This document shows positions 47,850 through 56,778 of a DNA stretch of 64,000 nucleotides, one piece after another. The notes below the pieces were generated by a model, which was not told the origin of the DNA, searched no databases, and saw nothing but the letters and a program-made list of their open reading frames with translations. Within the stretch, counting starts at the first letter, position 1. Each line of letters opens with the position of its first letter. This DNA comes from Roseateles sp. GTDB lineage: Bacteria; Pseudomonadota; Gammaproteobacteria; Burkholderiales; Burkholderiaceae_C. The position numbers were made by a program, and so were the translations under genes. The stretch is taken from the NCBI GenBank assembly GCA_019234295.1, contig JAFALK010000046.1, forward strand, positions 1 to 64,000. The letters are read 5' to 3'.

Positions 47850-49139
47850 ATGCGTGACCTGCTGCTCGCCTCCATTCTGCTGGTACTGATCTTTCAGGCG
47901 TTGCGCCATCCGTGGATTGGCGTGCTCGGCTGGACCTGGATCAGCACCATGAATCCTCACGCCATGAGCTGGCGCATGAGCGATATGCCGGTGGCGGCTG
48001 CCATGGCCGGGGCTACCTTGCTGGGCGTGCTGCTGACCAAGGACAAGCGGAGCTTCTTCGTGACGCGCGAGTCGGCCGTGCTGATGCTGTTCATGCTCTG
48101 GATGTGCATCACACTGCCGTTCTCCATCTACCTGGCCGACAGCATGGAGCTGTGGTCGCGCGTCATGAAGATCGACTTCATGATCCTCGTTTCCCTGGTA
48201 GTCCTTTACAGCCGGCAGCACATCATGGCCATGGTATGGGTCATGGCCGGCTCGCTCGCCTTCTTCGGCGTCAAGGGCGGGATTTTCACCATCGCCACCG
48301 GTGGCAGCTATCGCGTCTGGGGGCCCGAAAACACCTATATCGGTGGCAACAACGAAGTCGCTCTGGCCCTGGTGATCGTGATTCCATTGATCGAATTCCT
48401 GCGCTTGCAGGTCAAGAACATTTGGGCGAACCGCGCCTTGGGCGCCAGCATGCTGTTGTGCGCCGTGGCAGCCCTGGGAAGCCAGTCGCGCGGGGCCTTG
48501 CTCGCCGTCTTGGCGATGTTCCTGATGCTCTGGGTTCGCGGCAAGCACAAGGTGGCGATGGGCGTGGTCTTGCTGCTGCTCGGCGTGGCGGTGATCCTGT
48601 TCATGCCCGACAGTTGGTCGGATCGCATGTCGACCATCAAGACCTATGACCAAGATAGCAGCGCCCTGGGGCGTATCAATGCCTGGTGGATGGCGTTCAA
48701 CCTGGCCAAGGCGAACTTCTTCGGCGGCGGTTTCATGATCTACACCGCCGAGGTGTTCGCCAAGTACGCGCCCGACCCCACCGACATCCATGCGGCGCAC
48801 AGCATCTACTTCATGGTCCTGGGCGAGCAGGGCTTCATTGGTCTGTTCCTCTTCCTGCTGATCTGGATTCTTGTCTGGAACCGCGCCGGCAAGCTGTTCC
48901 GCGAAGGGCGCAAGCTGCCGCAGACTCAGTGGGTATCCGATCTCGGGGGCATGTGCCAGGTGAGCTTGCTGGGCTATGCCGTCGGCGGTGCGTTCCTGAG
49001 CCTGTCCTACTACGACCTGCCATACAACATTCTCGTCGTTGTCGTGGTCGCCTGGCGCTGGCTCGAGCGCAAGGGCTGGAAGGAAGAAAAACAGCAGGCC
49101 GCCGATGCGGTGCCGGACGTGCCGAAGGCGCTTGCATGA
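47850..49139 (+). CDS. O-antigen ligase/polymerase-like membrane protein, exosortase A-associated (TIGR03097-like)
   Basis: The 429-residue protein has about ten membrane helices and the Wzy/WaaL-type periplasmic loop (AVALGSQSRGALLAVLAMFL just before, then WSDRMSTIKTYDQDSSALGR and the later AHSIYFMVLGEQGFIGLFLF with His). Family members are called putative O-glycosylation ligases; they may polymerise the repeat unit or transfer it to protein. No other Wzy is evident in the locus, so it is the best polymerase candidate. GAGGA precedes the ATG. It overlaps the deacetylase gene by four bases. Confidence 0.9.
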   Translation: MRDLLLASILLVLIFQALRHPWIGVLGWTWISTMNPHAMSWRMSDMPVAAAMAGATLLGVLLTKDKRSFFVTRESAVLMLFMLWMCITLPFSIYLADSMELWSRVMKIDFMILVSLVVLYSRQHIMAMVWVMAGSLAFFGVKGGIFTIATGGSYRVWGPENTYIGGNNEVALALVIVIPLIEFLRLQVKNIWANRALGASMLLCAVAALGSQSRGALLAVLAMFLMLWVRGKHKVAMGVVLLLLGVAVILFMPDSWSDRMSTIKTYDQDSSALGRINAWWMAFNLAKANFFGGGFMIYTAEVFAKYAPDPTDIHAAHSIYFMVLGEQGFIGLFLFLLIWILVWNRAGKLFREGRKLPQTQWVSDLGGMCQVSLLGYAVGGAFLSLSYYDLPYNILVVVVVAWRWLERKGWKEEKQQAADAVPDVPKALA

Positions 49140-50080
49140 GCCTCATGAGCACCGCCTTCGGGCTTGCTTCTCCGGCGGGCGCGGGTGCACGCTTGTCCAC
49201 CCTGATCTTTCATCGTGTCAAGCCAGAGCTCGATCCCTTGTTCCCTGAAGAGATGCACGCAGGCCGCTTCGATGAGATGTGCAGCTGGCTCGCACGCGAC
49301 TTCAACGTGTTGCCGCTGGCCGAGGCCGTACGGGCACTCGCACAGGGGCGCCTGCCGGCACGGGCCTGCTGCATCACCTTCGACGATGGTTACGCGGACA
49401 ATCTGCACATCGCTGCCCCCATCCTGCACAAGCATGGCCTATCGGCCACGGTGTTCGTCGCCACCGGATTTCTGGACGGCGGCAGGATGTGGAACGACAC
49501 GGTGATCGAGGTGCTGCGCAGGGCCCCAGGCGGGCGTGTCGACGGCCGCGAACTGGGCCTCAAACTCTACGAGCTGGAGTCCGCACTCAGCCGCCGCAGA
49601 GCCGCGCTCGACGTCATTGACACCATCAAATACCTGCCCGTTGCCGAGCGCGTGTCCAAAGCCGAGGCGCTGGCCTGTCTTTGCGGCATCGCGCCGCCGA
49701 CCGACTTGATGCTCAGCTCGGACGAGTTGCGCCGCCTGCGCGGCCAGGGCATTGCCATTGGCGGGCACACCGTCAGCCATCCGATCCTCGCGCGCCTGGA
49801 CCCCGCTGCGGCTCGCGAAGAAATCAGCGCCGGACGAGAGCAACTGCAGATGCTGCTCGGGGAGCGCATCGGGCTCTTCGCCTACCCCAATGGCCGGCCC
49901 GGCCGTGACTATCTGCCCGAGCATGCCGAGATGGTTCGCGAGCTCGGCTTCGACGCTGCGGTTTCCACGAGATGGGGCGCTTCGCATGCCGGTACGGATC
50001 GCTTCCAGCTACCACGCTTCACGCCCTGGGACACCACACGCACCCGCTTCGGCCTGCGCATGCTGCGTAATCTGTTCTGA
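49136..50080 (+). CDS. Polysaccharide deacetylase family protein
   Basis: The 314-residue NodB-type enzyme has the Asp pair in CCITFDDGYADN, the His pair in GGHTVSHPILARL and a late FAYPNGRPGRDY motif. It differs from the deacetylase at 34964 in its TFDDGYAD signature and in a helical insert (about 125-195) between the motifs. It probably deacetylates a sugar of the polymer or its precursor. The start is the ATG inside the upstream stop. Its own stop abuts the stop of the convergent asparagine-synthase-like gene with no spacer. Confidence 0.88.
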   Translation: MSLMSTAFGLASPAGAGARLSTLIFHRVKPELDPLFPEEMHAGRFDEMCSWLARDFNVLPLAEAVRALAQGRLPARACCITFDDGYADNLHIAAPILHKHGLSATVFVATGFLDGGRMWNDTVIEVLRRAPGGRVDGRELGLKLYELESALSRRRAALDVIDTIKYLPVAERVSKAEALACLCGIAPPTDLMLSSDELRRLRGQGIAIGGHTVSHPILARLDPAAAREEISAGREQLQMLLGERIGLFAYPNGRPGRDYLPEHAEMVRELGFDAAVSTRWGASHAGTDRFQLPRFTPWDTTRTRFGLRMLRNLF

Positions 50081-51742
50081 TCAGCAGCGATAGCCCGGAG
50101 CCTTGGCGATCAGCCACTGTTCCAGCATCATCAAGATCCAGACCATCTCGCCGTAGTAGCCGGCGTGCTCACCCAGGCGCTGCTCGAGCAGCCGGGTGAC
50201 GAAGGCTTCATGGACGAACCCACGGCGTACGATGCCCTGCAGCGAGTCACGGGCCAGGTTCATGAGCGCGGCATCCTTCAAGAGCCAGACGCCGAAAGGC
50301 AGGCCGAAGCCCTGCTTCTTCTTCGTGATGATCTCGTCCGGTAGGAAGCCGCGCAGGGCCTCTTTGAAGAACCAACGCAGCTTGAGGCCCTTGACCTTGT
50401 AGCGGGTGGGCAGGCGCATCGAGAACGCCAGAAGATCGCTGTCCAGCATGGGGAAGCCGACGCTGACGCGAGCCAGCGCCGTCGTGCCCACCACCTTGGG
50501 CAGGTCGCAGTCGGCCAGCGTGAAACGCCAGTCGAAGGCCAGCATGCGATCGACGAGATCGCCGCCGCGCGCCTGGGCCCAGACCTCACGCTGCAGGCGA
50601 TGCGGTGCGCTGGGGTCGACCTGCGCAAGGAACTGCGGCGTCAGCACCTCCGATAGCCCCAGGCGTTCGAGCTGGTTGTAGGTCGCGGTGCGGTCCGGCA
50701 TCGGCACCTTGGCCTGATTGACGTAGCTGGCCCCCTTCTTCAGCAGCGGCAGGCCTTGCATGAGTCCAGTCTCGCAGAGCGGCTCTAGTAGGTCTTTGCG
50801 CAGCATCGCCGGTATGCCCTGGTAGGCATCGAAGACCTTCTGCTTCGCGTACCGCGTGTTGCCTCCGAACAGCTCGTCGCCACCATCGCCGGCCAGCATG
50901 CGGGTCACGCCGTCGCGACGGGCCACGTCCGCGCAGTAGAAGGCGGGCAGGGCGGAGGAATTGCCGAAGGGCTGGTCGTAGGACGCGGCCACGGCCGGCA
51001 CGCTGCGCACCAGGTCTGCCGGCGTCACGTAGTACTCGTGATGCTTGCAGCCGAAATGGCGCGCGGCAATGCGGGCGTACTCCATTTCGTCATAGCCCTG
51101 GGCTTCGAAGCCGATCGAGTAGGTCTCGGCTGGTCGGCCGCTGACGCGGCCGATCATGCCGGCCACGGTGGAGCTGTCGGTGCCGCCGCTGAGGAAGCAG
51201 GCGGGCGTCGTGCCGTCGAGCTGGCGCGTGACGGCTTCTTCGAGCAGGATGCGGAATTCCGCGGCCAGAGACTCGAAATTTCCACTCGGCGCTGGCGTGA
51301 ACTCAGCAACCCAGTACGGCGCGACCGTCAGCTGACCGTTTTCCAGCAAGGCGTAATGCCCAGGCGGCAGGCGCAGCACGTGCCTGAAGATGGTCCGCGG
51401 CGCGGGGATGACGTGGAAGTAGAGGTAGTCGTAGATCGCCTGGGGATCGATATCGGGTGCGGGGCCGCCGAGCACGTCGGCAGCAGCTGCGAAGTCCAGT
51501 TGGCCGTCCTGCCAGCGGTAGCACAGGCTGCGCGCAGCAAACCGATCGACGGCGAGCAGCCATTTGTGCTCGCCCAAGGGCAGTGCGCAAGCGAAGTCAC
51601 CGTCAACGCTTGCGAGTCCGGCCGCGACACCTTGAGCCAGACTGTGCTGCCAAGCCTCCGCGACGCGACCGGAGGCGGCGAGCGACCGGGCTTGCGGATC
51701 AGGGAATCGCGGGCAACCAAGAAAGAGTGGAGTCGCTGGCAT
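50081..51742 (-). CDS. Asparagine-synthase-like protein lacking the N-terminal cysteine
   Basis: The 553-residue protein has a well-kept synthetase domain: CFLSGGTDSSTVAGMIG, GDGGDELFGGNTRYAKQK, and a C-terminal KKKQGFGLPFGVWL. The N-terminal domain is present in shortened form (VDGDFACALPLGEHKWLLAV) but begins MPATPLFLGC and has no Cys2, so glutamine hydrolysis should fail. It may use free ammonia or an amine, or form another bond, as beta-lactam-synthetase-like relatives do. It lies on the strand opposite its neighbours. The start at 51742 has no evident ribosome site and is uncertain; no alternative start supplies a Met-Cys beginning. Confidence 0.86.
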   Translation of the reverse strand: MPATPLFLGCPRFPDPQARSLAASGRVAEAWQHSLAQGVAAGLASVDGDFACALPLGEHKWLLAVDRFAARSLCYRWQDGQLDFAAAADVLGGPAPDIDPQAIYDYLYFHVIPAPRTIFRHVLRLPPGHYALLENGQLTVAPYWVAEFTPAPSGNFESLAAEFRILLEEAVTRQLDGTTPACFLSGGTDSSTVAGMIGRVSGRPAETYSIGFEAQGYDEMEYARIAARHFGCKHHEYYVTPADLVRSVPAVAASYDQPFGNSSALPAFYCADVARRDGVTRMLAGDGGDELFGGNTRYAKQKVFDAYQGIPAMLRKDLLEPLCETGLMQGLPLLKKGASYVNQAKVPMPDRTATYNQLERLGLSEVLTPQFLAQVDPSAPHRLQREVWAQARGGDLVDRMLAFDWRFTLADCDLPKVVGTTALARVSVGFPMLDSDLLAFSMRLPTRYKVKGLKLRWFFKEALRGFLPDEIITKKKQGFGLPFGVWLLKDAALMNLARDSLQGIVRRGFVHEAFVTRLLEQRLGEHAGYYGEMVWILMMLEQWLIAKAPGYRC

Positions 51743-51936
51743 GTGTCTTGTATGGAGCGGCGTCAGCGCAGTTGGCGCGGCCGAGATTGGGCCGAGCGGA
51801 TTATGCGTGCTGGGCGTTGGAGCCCGATGGACACGAGTCCAAAGCAACAACCGACCCTGAAGAAACCGTGACGGGCGCCATAATCGGCCCGCGCTGCGGA
51901 GCGAAGGAGTCTCTGAGCCGCTCATAGGAGACCTGC

Positions 51937-53172
51937 GTGAGACGAGTGCTGATGATTGCCTATCACTTCCCGCCCTTGACCGGGAGCAGCGGCATTCAAC
52001 GGACCTTGCGCTTCGTCCAGCACTTGCCTGCGCTGGGTTGGGAGCCTCTGGTCCTCACGGCCGATCCGCGCGCGTATGAGCGCACCAGCCCCGATCTGCT
52101 CGCGGATGTGCCGACCTCGACCATCGTGCGCCGAGCCTTCGCCCTCGATACGGCACGTCATCTGCAATTGCGCGGGCGCTACATCGGTGCCATGGCCCGG
52201 CCCGATCGCTGGATCAGCTGGCGCTGGGATGGCGTGCGCCAGGGCCTGCGCATGATCCGGCAGTTCAAGCCCGAGCTTATCTGGTCGACCTATCCGATCG
52301 CCACGGCGCATCTGATCGGCAAGGCCTTGCACCTCAAGACAGGCCTGCCTTGGATTGCCGATTTCCGCGATCCCATGGCTCAGGAAGGCTATCCCGCCGA
52401 CACGCGCACCTGGGAAAGCTATCGCAGCATCGAGGCCGACGCAGCGCGGTTGGCCAGCTACTGCGTCTTCACGTCGCCAGGCGCCGCGGCGGAATACCGT
52501 CAGCGCTACCCGGACGCAGCTCCACGAATGGTGGTGGTCGAGAACGGCTACGACGAGGAGAGCTTTGCCGGTGTGGCACTCTCCGTGGGTGCGCCAATTC
52601 GCGATCGGGCTGTCACGCTGCTGCACAGCGGCATCGTGTATCCCAGCGAGCGTGATCCGAGCCACCTATTCGACGCACTCGCTGGGCTGCAGCAGTCGGG
52701 CCGCCTCACGCCTGCGGATCTGCGGATCCGCTTTCGTGCATCTGCGCACGACGACCTGCTCCGATCGTCGGCGGCCGAGCGTGGCGTCCTCGACTTCGTC
52801 GAGCTAGCGCCAGCCATTCCCTATCGACAGGCCCTTGCCGAGATGCTGGAAGTCGACGGCCTGCTCGTACTCCAGGCGAGCAACTGCAACGCGCAGATCC
52901 CGGCCAAGATCTACGAATACCTGCGCGCCGGCCGTCCGATCCTGGGGCTGACCGATCCCATCGGCGACACGGCCGGCGTACTCCGGCACGCGGGCATCGA
53001 AACCCAGGCACCGCTCGATGCGCCCCAGGCCATTGCGGACAGCCTGGTCGATTTCGTGCAGCGTCTGCGTTCGGGCCGCCTAAATCTGCCACGAACAGAA
53101 GCAGTGACGCAAGCGTCTCGTCGCGGACGCACGCAGCAACTCATTCCACTGCTGGACAGCGCCGTGCGCTGA
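51937..53172 (+). CDS. Glycosyltransferase, GT4-like
   Basis: The 411-residue protein has MIAYHFPPLTGSSGIQRTLR at the N-terminus, WIADFRDPMAQEGYPAD in the middle and a donor site AQIPAKIYEYLRAGRPILGL. This is the pattern of glycosyltransferases found with flippases in O-antigen or exopolysaccharide loci. The start is GTG with GGAGA upstream. It is divergent from the asparagine-synthase-like gene, with 194 bases between starts that should hold both promoters, and is followed closely by the flippase gene. Confidence 0.88.
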   Translation: MRRVLMIAYHFPPLTGSSGIQRTLRFVQHLPALGWEPLVLTADPRAYERTSPDLLADVPTSTIVRRAFALDTARHLQLRGRYIGAMARPDRWISWRWDGVRQGLRMIRQFKPELIWSTYPIATAHLIGKALHLKTGLPWIADFRDPMAQEGYPADTRTWESYRSIEADAARLASYCVFTSPGAAAEYRQRYPDAAPRMVVVENGYDEESFAGVALSVGAPIRDRAVTLLHSGIVYPSERDPSHLFDALAGLQQSGRLTPADLRIRFRASAHDDLLRSSAAERGVLDFVELAPAIPYRQALAEMLEVDGLLVLQASNCNAQIPAKIYEYLRAGRPILGLTDPIGDTAGVLRHAGIETQAPLDAPQAIADSLVDFVQRLRSGRLNLPRTEAVTQASRRGRTQQLIPLLDSAVR

Positions 53173-53182
53173 GAAGTTTTCG

Positions 53183-54622
53183 ATGTCCTCGACCCGCCAG
53201 TCCCTGCTGTATTCCTTCGTCGACCGCTACCTCGCGCTCGCGATTTCCATGGGCTCGTCCATGGTCATTGCACGCCTGCTCACGCCCACCGAGATCGGCG
53301 TCTTCTCGGTCACGATGGTGCTGCTGACCTATGTGGCCTCGGTGCGTGACATGAGCGCCGGTCAGTACCTCGTGCAGGAAAAGGAACTGACGCGCGATCG
53401 CATTCGCGCCGTCTGGGCCGTGCAACTCGGCCTGGGCCTGAGCCTGGCGCTGGTCATCTTGCTGGCCAGCCATCCGGTCGCCGTGTTCTATCGCGAACCG
53501 CGCATGCAATCCATCATGCTGGTCGTGGCGCTGAACTACGCCATCAATCCCTTCGGATCACTGACCTACGCCTGGCTGATGCGCGAGATGCAGTTCAAGA
53601 GCCTTGCCGTGATGCGCGCGCTTGCCGGCATTGCTGGCGCGGTGGTGTCCATCGGAATGGCGTGGCGGGGCCATGGGCCGATCAGCCTGGCCTACGGTAC
53701 GTTGGCGAGCACGGCCACGAATGCGACGCTGGCTGTTTTCATGCGTCCCAGCGACTTTCCCTGGATGCCGGGTTTCAAGGAGGTCGGACGCGTGCTGGGC
53801 TTTGGCAGTCGCTTGACCGGCAGCGCGGTGCTGGGGGTGATCTCGGGAAGTGCACCCGAGTTGATGCTCGGCAAGTTGCAGACCCTGACCGACGCAGGCT
53901 TCTTCTCGCGCGGCGGCGGTCTCGTCGCCATGTATCAACGCTTGTTTGTCGATGCAGTCGGCTCGGTATGCGTGCCCTGGTTCTCCCTGCAGCAGCGTCA
54001 GTTCGGCAGCTTGGTGACGCCATTTCTGACTTCAGTGGCCTATGTGTCGGTCTTCGGCTGGTCGTTTTGCTTCATGCTGATCCTTCTGGCAGATCCCATG
54101 GTTCACCTGCTCTATGGCGATCAATGGGATAGGGCAGTGAATGTCACGCGGCTGCTGGCTGTCAGTTCGCTGTTTTCCGTGCCGGCTACGCTCTGCCATA
54201 TTGCCCTGATGGCCTCGGGCGGCGTTGGCAAGATGGCGCGCATTGCGGTTGCCAACACGATCACAACGGTTGCCTGTGCCTCCGTCGGCGCCTGGTTCAG
54301 CCTGGAGGCCGCAGCGACGGGACTCATCCTGTCATCTTTTCTCAACTCTGCCCGTCAGCTGCGCGTGACGACGGCGCACATCGAGGTGACGATGGGTCAG
54401 CTGTTTCGGTCCCTGTCGAGCAGTCTCTCAGTGGCCTTGATTGCAGCGCTCGGGCCCCTGATCGCGATATTGCTCTTCGGTGTAAGCCCCAAATCCGCTT
54501 TGCCGTCACTGGTCGTGGGATGTGGCGGCGCGGTCCTTGGCTTTCTCCTGGCGATCAGGCTGTTGCGCCATCCGTTCCAACAAGAGATTGATCGCGTGTG
54601 GGCGCGTCTGCGGCGGCGCTGA
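53183..54622 (+). CDS. Oligosaccharide flippase, Wzx-like (MOP superfamily)
   Basis: The 479-residue protein has about 12-14 membrane helices and a typical start (YSFVDRYLALAISMGSSMVI, ARLLTPTEIGVFSVTMVLLT). PST/MOP flippases move undecaprenyl-linked repeat units across the inner membrane, here presumably the one begun at 16780. It lies ten bases after the glycosyltransferase gene. This is the only flippase seen in the window, so the two halves of the locus probably serve one pathway. Confidence 0.9.
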   Translation: MSSTRQSLLYSFVDRYLALAISMGSSMVIARLLTPTEIGVFSVTMVLLTYVASVRDMSAGQYLVQEKELTRDRIRAVWAVQLGLGLSLALVILLASHPVAVFYREPRMQSIMLVVALNYAINPFGSLTYAWLMREMQFKSLAVMRALAGIAGAVVSIGMAWRGHGPISLAYGTLASTATNATLAVFMRPSDFPWMPGFKEVGRVLGFGSRLTGSAVLGVISGSAPELMLGKLQTLTDAGFFSRGGGLVAMYQRLFVDAVGSVCVPWFSLQQRQFGSLVTPFLTSVAYVSVFGWSFCFMLILLADPMVHLLYGDQWDRAVNVTRLLAVSSLFSVPATLCHIALMASGGVGKMARIAVANTITTVACASVGAWFSLEAAATGLILSSFLNSARQLRVTTAHIEVTMGQLFRSLSSSLSVALIAALGPLIAILLFGVSPKSALPSLVVGCGGAVLGFLLAIRLLRHPFQQEIDRVWARLRRR

Positions 54623-54645
54623 GGCCCGCGTTCATGGCGTTCGCC

Positions 54646-55581
54646 TCAGTTCACTTGCCTGGATCGACGGTAGATCATTGCCCTCAGAATTTGGCGCGCC
54701 GCAAGCAACTTTGAGAATACCCGGGAGATCAGCGATTTTTTTTGCAGCATCGATTTCGGCTTGACCGGATGGTACAGGGTGTTGCTCAGAAGTCCGGGGC
54801 GCAAACTCGCTGGTCGAAACCGAATGGAACCAAATTCAGACATCGAACCGGTCAGGTCCGAAGTGCTCCAATAGAAACTTCGTCGGCGTGGTCGAAGTTG
54901 TTCGCAATTGACGGCGCGCCCGTTTAAGTCCCTGACCTTAAGGCCGGCTTGCGTCAGCACGGTCGGTATCAGCACCTCCTGGTGACCTGACCATCCGTTT
55001 CGCTGGTATTCAACCAACGTGCGCAGCGCACGCGCAGAGTACCGGCTCACGACAAGAAGTGCCCGCCATTGCCGGTCGGGGTTTCGCAGTGCTTCGATGG
55101 GCGCATCCGATGTCGGCCCCCGGAGCGATCCCCACCAATACCATTGAGGTTCATCAAGCCTGTTTTGTAGATGACAGCAAAGCAAATCCGCCTCGTTGGA
55201 CTCATGCGTGTCGAAAAGCAAATTCCAGGCACCTGTGAATCTGACGTCATATTCAACGTGCCAAAGCATTTCAATGGCTGGATTTGCTAAGAAATACCGC
55301 AGTATGGGGAAATGGCAGTGCCCAGGTAGCATGGTATCGCCCATCACGGGGAGGCCCCAGGAGGCGAACTCTCTGCTGTCAAAGCAGACCGTCTCCGACA
55401 GCAGTTCTGGCGGAACCGTAGTACCACTTCTCACATCTAGCAGGAGCTCGACCTGGTAACGGCTCCCCGCTGAGCGCTTCAGGTGCCGATAGGCTTGAAG
55501 AGTTTCCTCGGAAAGCTCGTGAGTCTGGAATACAACTACGCGCTTGAGAGAATGCTCGAGAATGTGTTTTGACGCTGTCAT
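54646..55581 (-). CDS. Putative glycosyltransferase-like protein in low-GC DNA
   Basis: The 311-residue product is not clearly recognised. VVVFQTHELSEETLQAYRHL at the start, MLWHVEYDVRFTGAWNLLFD (an E-x-D pair in the middle) and VSRYSARALRTLVEYQR suggest a GT-A-like transferase, perhaps distantly like DUF3405 proteins. Sampled stretches are about 43-52% G+C, against well over 60% in neighbouring genes, which points to recent acquisition. The start MTASKHILEH at 55581 has no good ribosome site; another start lies 15 codons upstream. It is convergent with the flippase gene. Confidence 0.68.
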   Translation of the reverse strand: MTASKHILEHSLKRVVVFQTHELSEETLQAYRHLKRSAGSRYQVELLLDVRSGTTVPPELLSETVCFDSREFASWGLPVMGDTMLPGHCHFPILRYFLANPAIEMLWHVEYDVRFTGAWNLLFDTHESNEADLLCCHLQNRLDEPQWYWWGSLRGPTSDAPIEALRNPDRQWRALLVVSRYSARALRTLVEYQRNGWSGHQEVLIPTVLTQAGLKVRDLNGRAVNCEQLRPRRRSFYWSTSDLTGSMSEFGSIRFRPASLRPGLLSNTLYHPVKPKSMLQKKSLISRVFSKLLAARQILRAMIYRRSRQVN

Positions 55582-55643
55582 ATGGCGAATTGAGTACGAA
55601 GAGTTGAAGCATGCTCTTCGTGACATTGTGTCGAGCCGCTGAA

Positions 55644-56633
55644 CTATCCCGCGGCCTTGCCGCGAATCTGCTCGTTCCAGATTCCCGCCAGGTTTTTCCA
55701 GTGTGCCGGCTTCAGCGCTCCGTAGGCAATCGCCTGTTTTGCGTGAGTCAGTGCCGCTGCCATATCACCCGTTCTGCGGCAGAAGTAGCTTGAGACAAGA
55801 TGACATTCGGACTTGAGCTTGCCAATAACGCGACGCTGGTCCCTGGACAGGGGCGCGTCCATCATGCGATCCAGGACCGACAGATAGTGGAGTTCCTTGG
55901 GAGAACTGTAGGATGCCACGATGCTGCCGGGGCGTTGTCGATACATCGCCGTTACCGCGGGGCTGAAAACGAAGGAGCCGTTCCGGGCAAGGCGCAACCA
56001 CAGCAGCGTGTCTTCCGGGCCGATGAAGCTCTCGTCGAAATCTCCTATGTCGGCCATGGCGCTGCGCAGGACCAGCGTCGCGCCGACCCAGGCAAAGTGC
56101 AGTCTTGCTACGGCCTCGAACGGTGAGGTCATCAGGCGCTCATTGCCGCGGGCGAAATTGTCCGCAAAGACCTGGCGCGCGAGCCGCCCCTTTCTGACAT
56201 GGCCGGTGAACGGTTCGGAAGGGACTTCGCCCGTGAACGTCAGGAAATCCGTCGCGATGACAGCAGCCGACGGATACTTTCGAGCAAGGTCGCAACGGAC
56301 CTGCAGCGCATCAGCGGTCCAGAGATCGTCACTGTCGAGCATCGCGATATACCGCCCACGAGCGTGCTTCAAACCGAGATTCCGTGTCTTTGCGGGTCCT
56401 CCGTTTTTGTCGGCGAATACGGCCCTGAAGCGCGGGTCGCGAGCTTCGTACCAACGCATGATGTCGGCCGTGCCGTCAGTCGAACAATCGTCCACCATGA
56501 CGACTTCGTAATCCGGGCAGGTCTGCGCCAAGACCGACTTCAAAGTCTCGTGCAAATACGCCTCCGTGTTGAAGCAGGGCATCAACACCGTGACCGCGGG
56601 ATCGGAAAAGCTTGAAGGAGTTGCCGAATGCAT
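55644..56633 (-). CDS. Glycosyltransferase family 2 protein
   Basis: The 329-residue protein has the GT2 nucleotide-binding start VTVLMPCFNTEAYLHETLKS, VVMVDDCSTDGT, GPAKTRNLGLKHARGRYIAM and the metal motif LDSDDLW, plus the catalytic-base region IGPEDTLLWLRLARN. It transfers a sugar with inversion, in the cytoplasm. About 55-60% of its bases are G or C near the ends, higher in the middle, so it may have arrived with the low-GC gene downstream. Confidence 0.9.
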   Translation of the reverse strand: MHSATPSSFSDPAVTVLMPCFNTEAYLHETLKSVLAQTCPDYEVVMVDDCSTDGTADIMRWYEARDPRFRAVFADKNGGPAKTRNLGLKHARGRYIAMLDSDDLWTADALQVRCDLARKYPSAAVIATDFLTFTGEVPSEPFTGHVRKGRLARQVFADNFARGNERLMTSPFEAVARLHFAWVGATLVLRSAMADIGDFDESFIGPEDTLLWLRLARNGSFVFSPAVTAMYRQRPGSIVASYSSPKELHYLSVLDRMMDAPLSRDQRRVIGKLKSECHLVSSYFCRRTGDMAAALTHAKQAIAYGALKPAHWKNLAGIWNEQIRGKAAG

Positions 56634-56778
56634 TGCGCTGCCCCATCATTGACGGCGCTAACATACATTCATTTCAAGCTAATGACTCACGTGTCGATGC
56701 TATTCGATGCGATGGGGCTCCGCAAAGATTTGCAATGTCAGCAATTTGACACACAGGAGCGAGCGCTCGGCCCGGTCT

